Source: UMGS1696 sp964463375 (GTDB lineage: Bacteria > Bacillota > Clostridia > Oscillospirales > CAG-272). Taken from it: DNA of 25,912 nucleotides. Within the stretch, counting starts at the first letter, position 1; the number at the start of each line of letters is the position of its first letter. Where the stretch lies: contig CAYXBQ010000036.1 of NCBI GenBank assembly GCA_964463375.1, positions 1 through 25,912 on the forward strand, in the 5' to 3' direction. The notes under the pieces were generated by a model. That model was not told the DNA's origin, ran no database searches, and worked only from the letters and a program-made list of their open reading frames with translations. Made by a program: the position numbers and the translations under genes. Below, piece by piece: positions 8,840 to 15,116 of this stretch.

Positions 8840-9610
8840 TCAGCCTCCCAACCGGCTCAGGCGGCGGTATTCTCCGGGGGTCTGTCCGGTCATCTCCCGA
8901 AAGAGACGGCAGAAATGGTTGGCGGTGCCAAAGCCGCAGGTCGCAGCGATCTCCTGCACGGTCAGGTTCGTCTCTCCCAAAAGCTGTCGGGCACGCTCCA
9001 CCCGCAGCTCTAAGATATACCGCTTGGGAGACACACCAAATTGGGTATGGAAGAGCTGGCGCATATAGACCTCGCTGATCCCCCCCTGCGATGCCAATAC
9101 CGCACAGGAGAGATCCCAATCGGTATAATGCTGCTCCAAATAGGCCATGACCGGCGTGAGCACTCCCACCTTTTCCCGGTTCTCCCGGCTCTCCTGCACC
9201 AACCGATGGAGCATACCGTAAAATAGGCTCATGACCCGCAGACGATTGTGTCGGAAGATGGCAAGGGACCGCATGGCCTCATATTCCCGCAGATAGACCT
9301 CCGGATGGGTGATCTCCATGGCCGTTGGACGCTCGATCCCCAGGGGCATCGTGCAGGTGAAGTTGATCAGCGGGAACTCCCCTGTTTCTTCCCGGTGGAG
9401 ATAGTACGTCTCCCCTTCGGGCAGCAGCACCGCTGTGTTGGGCGCGGATACCACCTGGCACCCATCCTTTTCGTATATCAGCCGGCCGCTGCGGCAAAAG
9501 GACAGCGCATAGGATGGCCGATCCACGATCCATTGGTCCTGTCCTGCCACCGAATATACCATCATAAAATCCAGCTCTCCCGTTAAGATGGCGTTTTCCA
9601 GTCGCTGCAT
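8840..9610 (-). CDS. AraC family transcriptional regulator
   Basis: This 256-residue regulator has an N-terminal cupin-like sensing domain (about 1-140), including NTAVLLPEGETYYLHR, where the family binds sugars. The C-terminal double helix-turn-helix covers about 155-252, with ISEVYMRQLFHTQFGVSPKRY and the signature IAATCGFGTANHFCRLFRE. The frame stays open back to 9694, but that codon lies upstream of the promoter at 9644-9672. The ATG at 9610 follows GGGAGG and is the proper start. It is divergent from the solute-binding protein gene at 9812, the usual layout for an AraC activator of an adjacent sugar-uptake operon, so that gene and perhaps the glycosidase genes are its likely targets. The ligand is unknown. 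Confidence 0.92.
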   Translation of the reverse strand: MQRLENAILTGELDFMMVYSVAGQDQWIVDRPSYALSFCRSGRLIYEKDGCQVVSAPNTAVLLPEGETYYLHREETGEFPLINFTCTMPLGIERPTAMEITHPEVYLREYEAMRSLAIFRHNRLRVMSLFYGMLHRLVQESRENREKVGVLTPVMAYLEQHYTDWDLSCAVLASQGGISEVYMRQLFHTQFGVSPKRYILELRVERARQLLGETNLTVQEIAATCGFGTANHFCRLFREMTGQTPGEYRRLSRLGG

Positions 9611-9643
9611 AGGCTTTCCCTCCCGTTGCGTTTTTCTGCTTTT

Positions 9644-9672
9644 ATTATATACGATGCCCCTCCATTTTACAA
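9644..9672 (-). promoter_or_regulatory. Promoter for the AraC regulator
   Basis: Read on the minus strand, TTGTAA (9672-9667) and a perfect TATAAT (9649-9644) are separated by 17 bp. Its -35 box lies 53 bp from the -35 box of the divergent promoter, leaving room for regulator sites between them. Confidence 0.75.
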
Positions 9673-9692
9673 TCCTTTTTCCGGATTTTTTC

Positions 9693-9721
9693 ATCGATTT
9701 TGCATATTCCTATCGTTTTTT
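9693..9721. promoter_or_regulatory. Candidate regulator half-sites between the divergent promoters
   Basis: Two similar same-strand stretches, ATCGATTTT (from 9693) and ATCGTTTTT (from 9712), start 19 bp apart between the two -35 boxes. AraC-family proteins usually bind pairs of direct repeats about two helical turns apart. The match is short and AT-rich, so this is a weak suggestion. Confidence 0.25.
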
Positions 9722-9725
9722 CTTC

Positions 9726-9754
9726 TATACAACCCGGTGAAAACGGAGTATAAT
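9726..9754 (+). promoter_or_regulatory. Promoter for the solute-binding protein gene
   Basis: A poor -35 box, TATACA (9726-9731), lies 17 bp before a perfect TATAAT (9749-9754). A weak -35 with a good -10 suits a promoter that needs an activator, such as the neighbouring AraC protein. Confidence 0.6.
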
Positions 9755-9811
9755 GAAGGGTGAACAAAATGGTATTTTTATCTCTATCATTTCACGAAAG
9801 GAACATGACCT

Positions 9812-10692
9812 ATGAAAAAGCATATCCTCTGCTTACTGCTGGCATTCCTCTTGACCACCCCTACGCTGCTCTCCTGCGGCGGTTCCTCCGATGAGACCAC
9901 ACCCACCTCCCAGGACACCACGACTGCCGTGACCGAGACGGAGACCGAGACCGAACGGCTCTATCCCAAATACGAAGCCAACTACAATGGTGCAGATTTC
10001 AACATCCTCTACTACGATGCTGTAGAGGCCTGCGGCTGGGGCAACACCATCCCCTGCGATATCGCCGTTGAAGAGCTGACCGGGGATGCTCTGTCCGATG
10101 CGATTTACAACCGAAACTTTACCGTTGCAGAAATGTACAACATCAAGTTCGGCACCAAGTCCACCACCAACAGCGGCAACATGGATGAGATCCGGCAGCA
10201 GGTCACCGCCGGTACCGACGATTACGATGCCGCATTCCCCGGCTGGTATTCCCTGTACTCCATGATCTCCGGCGGCTATCTCACCGACATGGAACCCCTC
10301 TTTGATTTCTCCATGCCCTGGTACGACAGCAAGGCCCGCAACGCCTTCTCCGTGCTGGGCAAATCCTACGCCACCATTTCCGACCTGACCTACATGGACA
10401 AAATGCTGTCCATCGTAATTCTGTTCAATAAGGACATCGCATTGGACTATGACCTGGGCGACCTGTACCAGACCGTACTGGACGGGGACTGGACCTTTGA
10501 TCTTATGAAGACCCTGTGCGAGACCGTGTGTATGACCCCGGCTGTGTCTACAACTTTGGCAGCATCACCAACACCATGATGGACGGCTTCAAGAAGGGCT
10601 CCAACCAGGTGGCATCCCTGATCGCCGGTGTGGAAAGCAAGGTCACCAAGGCCATCGACGAATTCGTAGAGGTGCTGACCGACGAAGAATAA
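9812..10692 (+). pseudogene. Sugar ABC transporter solute-binding lipoprotein, internally deleted
   Basis: The N-terminal frame starts at 9812 after AAAGGA and has a lipoprotein signal peptide with the lipobox LLSC (Cys22), a Thr/Glu-rich linker, then a typical extracellular binding-protein start (FNILYYD...) running to about residue 240 (DWTFDLMKTLCETV). From about 10531 to the stop at 10690-10692, another frame encodes what looks like the family's C-terminal end: YDPGCVYNFGSI, then SLIAGVESKVTKAIDEFVE. The intact family is roughly 430-560 residues, so a middle piece of perhaps 150-250 residues is missing and the join is out of frame. Translation would run on in the wrong frame to 10579. No permease or ATPase gene is nearby. 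A collapsed assembly is an alternative explanation. Confidence 0.82.
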
Positions 10693-10761
10693 ATCTGCAT
10701 GCATCGTCACTTTATACGATACGCATTCGATTTAATCTGCTGTTTTCCGTCAAGCTGCCAC

Positions 10762-10790
10762 TGTACAATGCCAAAAGGATCCGGTATACT
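10762..10790 (+). promoter_or_regulatory. Weak promoter candidate for the SGNH-SDR-lyase operon
   Basis: TGTACA (10762-10767) and TATACT (10785-10790) are 17 bp apart, and the -10 sits in TATACTATA, a form also seen before the GNAT gene. The -35 box is a poor match. The predicted start is about 41 nt before the gene. Confidence 0.45.
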
Positions 10791-10837
10791 ATAAACAAGC
10801 TATAGGCACAAGCTACAACAAACAAAGGAGCATTACC

Positions 10838-11731
10838 ATGAAGACGATCTGTTTTTTAGGCGATAGCATCACCATGCGTGGCTACTGGACGGCGGAGATC
10901 TTTGAGACCCTGCGCAAAGACGGCATTTGTATGTACAACTGCGGTGTGTCCGGCGACAACGTGGACATCGCCCTGGAACGCCTGTATACCGACTGCCTGT
11001 GCCGCACACCGGATACCGTATCCGTCATGTACGGCGTCAACGACATTTGCTGGAACCAATACGTGCAAAACCCCACACCGGCGCAGGAGCAGCACCACCG
11101 GGACCGTGTCGAGCACTACAAAAAATCCCTGCGTGCCCTGGTGGATGCCATATTGGACTGCGGTGTCCATGTGATCCTATGCACCCCGCCGCCGTACAAC
11201 GATGCCGACCCGGATGAGAGTACCTTGCGGGTCAACGATGGGCTGGAGCAATGTGCGGCGTTCGTGCGGGAATTGGCTGCGGCATACGGCCTGCCCCTGG
11301 TGGATATGTTTGGGACACTGCGTCCTATGCTGGGCAAAGCGTACACCGCCGACCCCGACCGGGTGCATCCCACCAGAGCCGGTGAGCATATGCTTGCCCA
11401 GACCTTCCTGCACGACATGGGCTACACAGACACCCTCGATACCGCACCCTACACGCTGCCCACAGCCGAAGCGGAGGAACGATTTGCCATCGAGAACCGG
11501 CTGCGCTTGGTATATTTTGTGGAGTGGAACCAGATGCACACGGAACGCACAAAGTATCCCATTGGACACCCTGTACTGCGGGCTTTGGCAGGAAAGCGGC
11601 TGGAGAGCGCAAAGGCAGAAAACGATGCCACGCGCATCCGCTGGTACGGGAATTATCTCTCTACCATCGACCAGTGGGAAGCCTACGAATCGGATCTGGT
11701 GCGGATGACCCTGAAAATGATAAAAAAATAA
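10838..11731 (+). CDS. SGNH/GDSL family hydrolase (probable carbohydrate esterase)
   Basis: This 297-residue protein has the full SGNH set: block I FLGDSIT with the nucleophile Ser10, block II Gly in NCGVSGDN (near 37), block III GVND with Asn68, and block V DPDRVHP with Asp174 and His177. The first 200 or so residues form the hydrolase fold. The last 85 or so (from about 210) form an extra helical tail rich in Glu, Arg and Trp. There is no signal peptide, so it acts in the cytoplasm. AAAGGAG lies just before the ATG. In sugar operons such enzymes often remove acetyl groups from imported oligosaccharides, and its place among glycosidases and sugar dehydrogenases fits that, but the substrate is not shown by sequence. 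Confidence 0.88.
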   Translation: MKTICFLGDSITMRGYWTAEIFETLRKDGICMYNCGVSGDNVDIALERLYTDCLCRTPDTVSVMYGVNDICWNQYVQNPTPAQEQHHRDRVEHYKKSLRALVDAILDCGVHVILCTPPPYNDADPDESTLRVNDGLEQCAAFVRELAAAYGLPLVDMFGTLRPMLGKAYTADPDRVHPTRAGEHMLAQTFLHDMGYTDTLDTAPYTLPTAEAEERFAIENRLRLVYFVEWNQMHTERTKYPIGHPVLRALAGKRLESAKAENDATRIRWYGNYLSTIDQWEAYESDLVRMTLKMIKK

Positions 11732-11801
11732 GGCAACATCCAACACCATCATTCTGCATTCTTCACCATTCATTTTTCATTTAAAACAGGAGGACACAAC
11801 T
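11732..11801 (+). other. Intergenic spacer with CATT-type short repeats
   Basis: The 70 nt between the SGNH and SDR genes contain repeated CATT/TTCA units (about 11748-11780), giving a T/C-rich, low-structure stretch, then an AGGAGGA ribosome site before the SDR start. No terminator hairpin is seen, so the two genes probably share a transcript. Confidence 0.4.
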
Positions 11802-12563
11802 ATGCAATTCCAGAACAAAACGGCGATCTCCACCGGCGCCGCATCCGGTATGGGTCTTTGCCTGGCACAGAACTGGGCAGCAGAAGGCGGCAACGTGCTG
11901 ATGTGCGACATCAACGACGAAGTGCTGACCGAAAAGGTGGCGGAGATCAACGCCAAGGGTGCCGGTCGTGCCGTAGCCTGCCACTGCGACGTGCGGGACT
12001 ACGAACAGGTCTGCGCCGCCCGAGACATGGCGGTTGCCGAATTTGGCTCCATCGACCTGATGTGCAATTTCGCCGGCGGTACGGCTGTGCGGATGTGCAA
12101 GGTGGACGGCAGCAAGTACCCCACCTTCTGCGACGTGCCGATCGAGGTGTTCGACTGGGGTCTGGATGTGAACCTGCGTGCCCAGCTGTACTTTGACCAT
12201 GCCGTCATGAAGCAGATGCGGGAGCAGAGAAGCGGCCTGATCATCAACATCGGCTCCATCACCGGGGAAGAAGGGGACGGCTACGGTGTAGAATACGGTG
12301 CTGCCAAGAGCGGTGCTATGTACGGTCTGACCAAGGGGATCGCCAAGGCCGGTGCCCCCTATGGTGTCCGCTGCGTTTGTGTTTCTCCCGGACCGGTGCT
12401 GACCAGAGCCGCTATGGCGAACATGAAGACCCTGCTGGGTCGTGCTGCCGAGCCCCAGGAGATCATCGATCTGGTGCTGTTCCTTGCTTCCGATAAGGGA
12501 CAGTTCATCAACGGTACAAACATTCTGATCGATGGTGGCCGCAATGCCATGAACAGAGGATAA
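11802..12563 (+). CDS. Short-chain dehydrogenase/reductase (classical SDR, probably NAD-dependent)
   Basis: This 253-residue Rossmann enzyme shows every classical SDR mark: TGAASGMG (11-18) for the dinucleotide, an acidic Asp36 after beta-2 that favours NAD(H), NFAGG (89-93) in place of NNAG, Asn124, Ser152, and the YxxxK pair Tyr165/Lys169. It ends with the usual INGTNILIDGG. The subfamily is that of sugar or polyol dehydrogenases with an insert after beta-4 (about 94-112). Four bases separate it from the next gene, a dehydroquinase-like protein, so the two are very likely co-translated and may act in sequence on a keto or cyclitol-like substrate. The exact substrate is unknown. Confidence 0.92.
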   Translation: MQFQNKTAISTGAASGMGLCLAQNWAAEGGNVLMCDINDEVLTEKVAEINAKGAGRAVACHCDVRDYEQVCAARDMAVAEFGSIDLMCNFAGGTAVRMCKVDGSKYPTFCDVPIEVFDWGLDVNLRAQLYFDHAVMKQMREQRSGLIINIGSITGEEGDGYGVEYGAAKSGAMYGLTKGIAKAGAPYGVRCVCVSPGPVLTRAAMANMKTLLGRAAEPQEIIDLVLFLASDKGQFINGTNILIDGGRNAMNRG

Positions 12564-12567
12564 GACC

Positions 12568-13356
12568 ATGCAAAAGAAACCCACCTTTTTACACCAATCC
12601 CGCCCGCTTTTGACCTGCATGATCCAGGCCTCCAATCCCACCGATGCCACTCTGACCATCCGCAATGCCGCCTTTGACGGTTGTGATGCCTTTGGGTTCC
12701 AGCAGTGCCAGATGGAGCAAAAGTACAGAGACGACGCAACGATCCGTGGCCTGTTCGCCCAGATGGCCAATAAGCCCATTTACGTGACCAACTACCGTGG
12801 TGCCAAAAACGAAGGTATGAGCGACGAGGAGCTGGGCGAAGGGCTGATCAAGCTGATCGGGCAGGGGGCAACGCTGGCAGACGTGATCGGCGATATGTTC
12901 TGTCCCGACCCGATCCAGCTGACCATGGATCCCACCGCCATCGACAAGCAGCGCCGCCTCATCGACCGGATCCACGAAGCCGGTGGGGAAGTACTCATGT
13001 CCTCCCATGTGCTGAAGTATACCCCGGCTGAGGAAGTGCTGCGGATCGCCTGGGAACAGCGCAAGCGTGGGGCAGACGTGATCAAGATCGTCACCGCCGC
13101 CAACTCCGACGAAGAGGAGATCGACAACCTGCGTACCACCCAGCTGCTTGCCAAGGAGCTGGACACGCCCTTTGTGTTCCTCTCCGGCGGCACCCACAAC
13201 AAGCGGCATCGCACCTTAGGCTTTGCCTTTGGCTGTGACATCGTGCTGTGCGTAGAGCGGTACGACTACATGGCCACCCGTAGCCAGCCCATCCTCCGTG
13301 CCATGCGCCAGATCGTAGACACCCTGGACTACGTACCGGACGTGCGCCTGCTGTGA
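12568..13356 (+). CDS. Type I 3-dehydroquinase-like (AroD superfamily) protein
   Basis: This 262-residue protein aligns by eye with type I 3-dehydroquinate dehydratase, a TIM-barrel lyase that uses a Lys Schiff base. The catalytic pair is present: His147 in MSSHVLKYTP and Lys173 in GADVIKIVTAAN, spaced like the known 143/170 pair. Arg215 and an R-x4-E-G motif (77-83) are also present. However, the block usually reading A(I/V)E(I/W)R(L/V)D is AFGFQQC here (41-47), so the canonical Glu and Arg that hold the substrate are Gly and Gln. A related C-C or C-O lyase acting on another keto acid or sugar acid is therefore more likely than a shikimate-pathway enzyme. It closes the SGNH-SDR operon before the terminator at 13363. 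Its start is the ATG 4 nt after the SDR stop. Confidence 0.8.
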   Translation: MQKKPTFLHQSRPLLTCMIQASNPTDATLTIRNAAFDGCDAFGFQQCQMEQKYRDDATIRGLFAQMANKPIYVTNYRGAKNEGMSDEELGEGLIKLIGQGATLADVIGDMFCPDPIQLTMDPTAIDKQRRLIDRIHEAGGEVLMSSHVLKYTPAEEVLRIAWEQRKRGADVIKIVTAANSDEEEIDNLRTTQLLAKELDTPFVFLSGGTHNKRHRTLGFAFGCDIVLCVERYDYMATRSQPILRAMRQIVDTLDYVPDVRLL

Positions 13357-13362
13357 TTTTGT

Positions 13363-13446
13363 AAAAAAACCGTCTGATCGGCTGCGTTTCCGTGATACTT
13401 GCATGTGCAGTATCGGGAATACGTATGCCAAAACCAGACGGTTTTT
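13363..13446. terminator. Long bidirectional hairpin terminator
   Basis: A perfect 12-bp outer stem, AAAAACCGTCTG (13365-13376) with CAGACGGTTTTT (13435-13446), encloses 58 nt that fold further. GGC...GATACT (13380-13399) pairs with AGTATC...GCC (13409-13429) around a short loop. With A-tracts on the left and T-tracts on the right, it can end both the lyase operon and the opposing gene at 13481. Confidence 0.85.
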
Positions 13447-13480
13447 CGTTTGCGTTTGCGAAAGCTATGGTTATGCCGGC

Positions 13481-14289
13481 TCACGTGCTTTCCTCGATGC
13501 ACCTGTATACCTTCTCCGACCAATCCCATATGTCCCGACAATCGTTTTCCACATAAAGCACACGCGCTGTCAGACTGTCGGGTATGTGTGGCGACAGCCT
13601 GTCCTGTAGGGCAGTCGGTATCACGATCCGGTATACCCAGTCCTGTAGGAGAATTTCATCCTTGACCTTCATGGGCAGCACGCCGTCCTGTATGGCACCG
13701 GGATGGGTCAGCAGTGTATCGTACCGGAAATAAAACCGCACGCCCGGCGCAAAACCGGTGCTGAGATCCGCCTCGGTGGGAAAGCGTCCCAGGCTGCGTT
13801 CCATGACCAATCGATCCCCGGCTTGGCAGTTTCCCCAGGCAAACATGATGTATTCGAAATAGTCCGCCCGTTGGCAGCATTGCGGCTTTCCTGCATCAAA
13901 ACCGCCACGGGGACCTTGCGAGCCCGGACCGCCGATAGTAGCTTACCACATTGCAGGATCCGGATGGCATTTTCAGCCGACGTGGTGTGGCACACATATT
14001 CGGTCACGCAGCCTTTTCTGTATGGGCAGGCCGTGCATTCGGTCAACAGCTTCGGGCGGGCTACAGAACGATAGCGTTCCGGATGCTGTATGCCCTCCAA
14101 AATGGTCTGCAAGGTGCTTTCGTTGTCGCATTCGATAGTACAGGCGCGACCGTATTTCTTTTCGTATTCTATGTATTCTATGATGGTCCTGATCTCCCAA
14201 TCCGTCACCTGGGGATACCGGGACAGCTTTTTATAAAATACCCCGTCCCAAACCTCTGTGCATTCGAAATTCCCGATTTTGATCCGCAT
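13481..14289 (-). pseudogene. Unrecognised Cys-rich protein, frameshifted; possible ADP-ribosyltransferase-like fold
   Basis: The gene starts at 14289 after a GAGG site and reads cleanly for about 141 codons. It then shifts frame at the CCC/GGG run (13867-13869). The other frame continues as ADYFEYIMFAWGNCQAGDRLVMERSLG and runs to the stop at 13481. Adding one G restores about 269 residues. Cys85, Cys88, Cys94 and Cys100 form a tight cluster (C-x2-C-x5-C-x5-C) that could bind zinc or an Fe-S cluster. Right after it, CHTTSAENAIRILQCGKLLSA resembles the His-Thr...N...Il..G.Ls opening of DarT-like ADP-ribosyltransferase folds, but that likeness is faint. I do not recognise the family. Both halves look conserved, so a sequencing error is quite possible. 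Confidence 0.65.
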
Positions 14290-14331
14290 ATCTTACCTCA
14301 CCTTGTACACCGCTGTATGGTATCTGTTTTT

Positions 14332-14360
14332 ATTATAATCCCGAAACAGTCCCATGTCAA
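14332..14360 (-). promoter_or_regulatory. Perfect consensus promoter for the Cys-rich gene
   Basis: On the minus strand, TTGACA (14360-14355) and TATAAT (14337-14332) are separated by exactly 17 bp, a full SigA consensus match. The start should fall near 14325, giving a leader of about 36 nt. So strong a promoter normally needs a repressor, and repeats lie directly upstream of it. Confidence 0.88.
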
Positions 14361-14361
14361 G

Positions 14362-14450
14362 GGAGATCCATTGTAAAATGGAATTTTTTACACGGAGATC
14401 CATTTTCCAATAGCGTGCACAGTACCGCTTTGCTGAAATGGAAAATGGAT
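14362..14450. repeat. Direct and inverted repeats in the divergent control region
   Basis: GGAGATCCATT occurs at 14362-14372 and again at 14394-14404, with start points 32 bp apart, about three helical turns. The second copy extends into ATCCATTTTCCA (14398-14409), which is the exact inverse of TGGAAAATGGAT (14439-14450). The first copy also holds the small palindrome CCATT-GTAA-AATGG. These lie between two divergent promoters and are good candidates for operator sites. Confidence 0.6.
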
Positions 14451-14475
14451 TTGGGTGGGTTTTCTATATTTTCCC

Positions 14476-14504
14476 TTGACAAATCCACGCAGGTCCAGTA
14501 TACT
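14476..14504 (+). promoter_or_regulatory. Promoter for the GNAT gene
   Basis: A perfect TTGACA (14476-14481) and TATACT (14499-14504) are 17 bp apart, with the AAGGAG ribosome site about 17 nt after the -10 box. The transcript leader is therefore very short, near 24 nt. Confidence 0.82.
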
Positions 14505-14534
14505 ATAGACAAGAGAAAAAAAGGAGCATTACCT

Positions 14535-15014
14535 ATGGACTATCGCATTCGTCAGATCGAGCCAAAGGACGACCCTGTCATCGAGGGGATCATCCGGGAC
14601 TGCCTCATCGAGTTTGGCGCCAACCATGCCGGGACTGCCTGGACAGACCCCAACTTAGGCCATTTTTCCAGCCTGTACAGCACCACCGGCAACCGGTACT
14701 GGGTCGCTGTGACGGACACGGAGCGGGTTGTCGGCGGCGTGGGCATCGGTACACTGGACAAGCTGGGCGGCATATGTGAGCTGCAAAAAATGTACTGCAT
14801 CCCCTCTGCACGAGGCTGTGGTATTGCCAAGGCACTGCTGGATACCGCACTGACCTACGCCAAAGGATACTACCGGATCTGCTATTTGGAAACACTGGAA
14901 AACATGACGGCGGCAAGGCGGTTTTACGAAAAAAACGGATTCACCCGTGTGGCAGAGCCGCTGGTGGTCACGGAACACTTTGCCTGCGACGTGCGGTACT
15001 GCAAGACCCTGTAA
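14535..15014 (+). CDS. GNAT family N-acetyltransferase
   Basis: This 159-residue protein has the GNAT fold: beta strands WVAVTD and VVGGVGIG, then the acetyl-CoA pyrophosphate loop ARGCGIAKALL (92-102) after MYCIPS, and the late LETLENMTAARRFYEKNGF motif typical of motif B. It transfers an acetyl group from acetyl-CoA to an amine that cannot be told from the sequence. An upstream in-frame ATG at 14415 lies before the promoter and is ruled out; the ATG at 14535 follows AAGGAG (14521-14526). It is divergent from the Cys-rich gene and shares its repeat-bearing control region, which hints at shared regulation. Confidence 0.9.
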   Translation: MDYRIRQIEPKDDPVIEGIIRDCLIEFGANHAGTAWTDPNLGHFSSLYSTTGNRYWVAVTDTERVVGGVGIGTLDKLGGICELQKMYCIPSARGCGIAKALLDTALTYAKGYYRICYLETLENMTAARRFYEKNGFTRVAEPLVVTEHFACDVRYCKTL

Positions 15015-15060
15015 CGACAAAAAAAGCATACCCGGCGAAATAGATTTGTTCACAATTGTC

Positions 15061-15069
15061 TGCTATACT
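15061..15069 (+). promoter_or_regulatory. Extended -10 promoter candidate for the Gfo/Idh gene
   Basis: TGCTATACT gives an extended -10 element (TGn plus TATACT at 15064-15069). No good -35 box stands 17 bp upstream. The start near 15076 leaves about 40 nt to the gene. Confidence 0.5.
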
Positions 15070-15116
15070 ATCTATAAACATAGTTTTTATTTCTACCCAG
15101 AATCGAGGTATATATC

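Noticed and set aside
12568..13356. Calling this gene aroD of the shikimate pathway.
   Set aside because: Although the His/Lys pair is present, the usual Glu and Arg of the substrate site are replaced, and no other shikimate gene is near.
13481..14289. Calling the Cys-rich gene and the GNAT gene a toxin-antitoxin pair.
   Set aside because: They are divergent rather than co-transcribed, the toxin-like fold is only faintly suggested, and the GNAT has no DNA-binding partner. It is kept only as a possible co-regulated pair.
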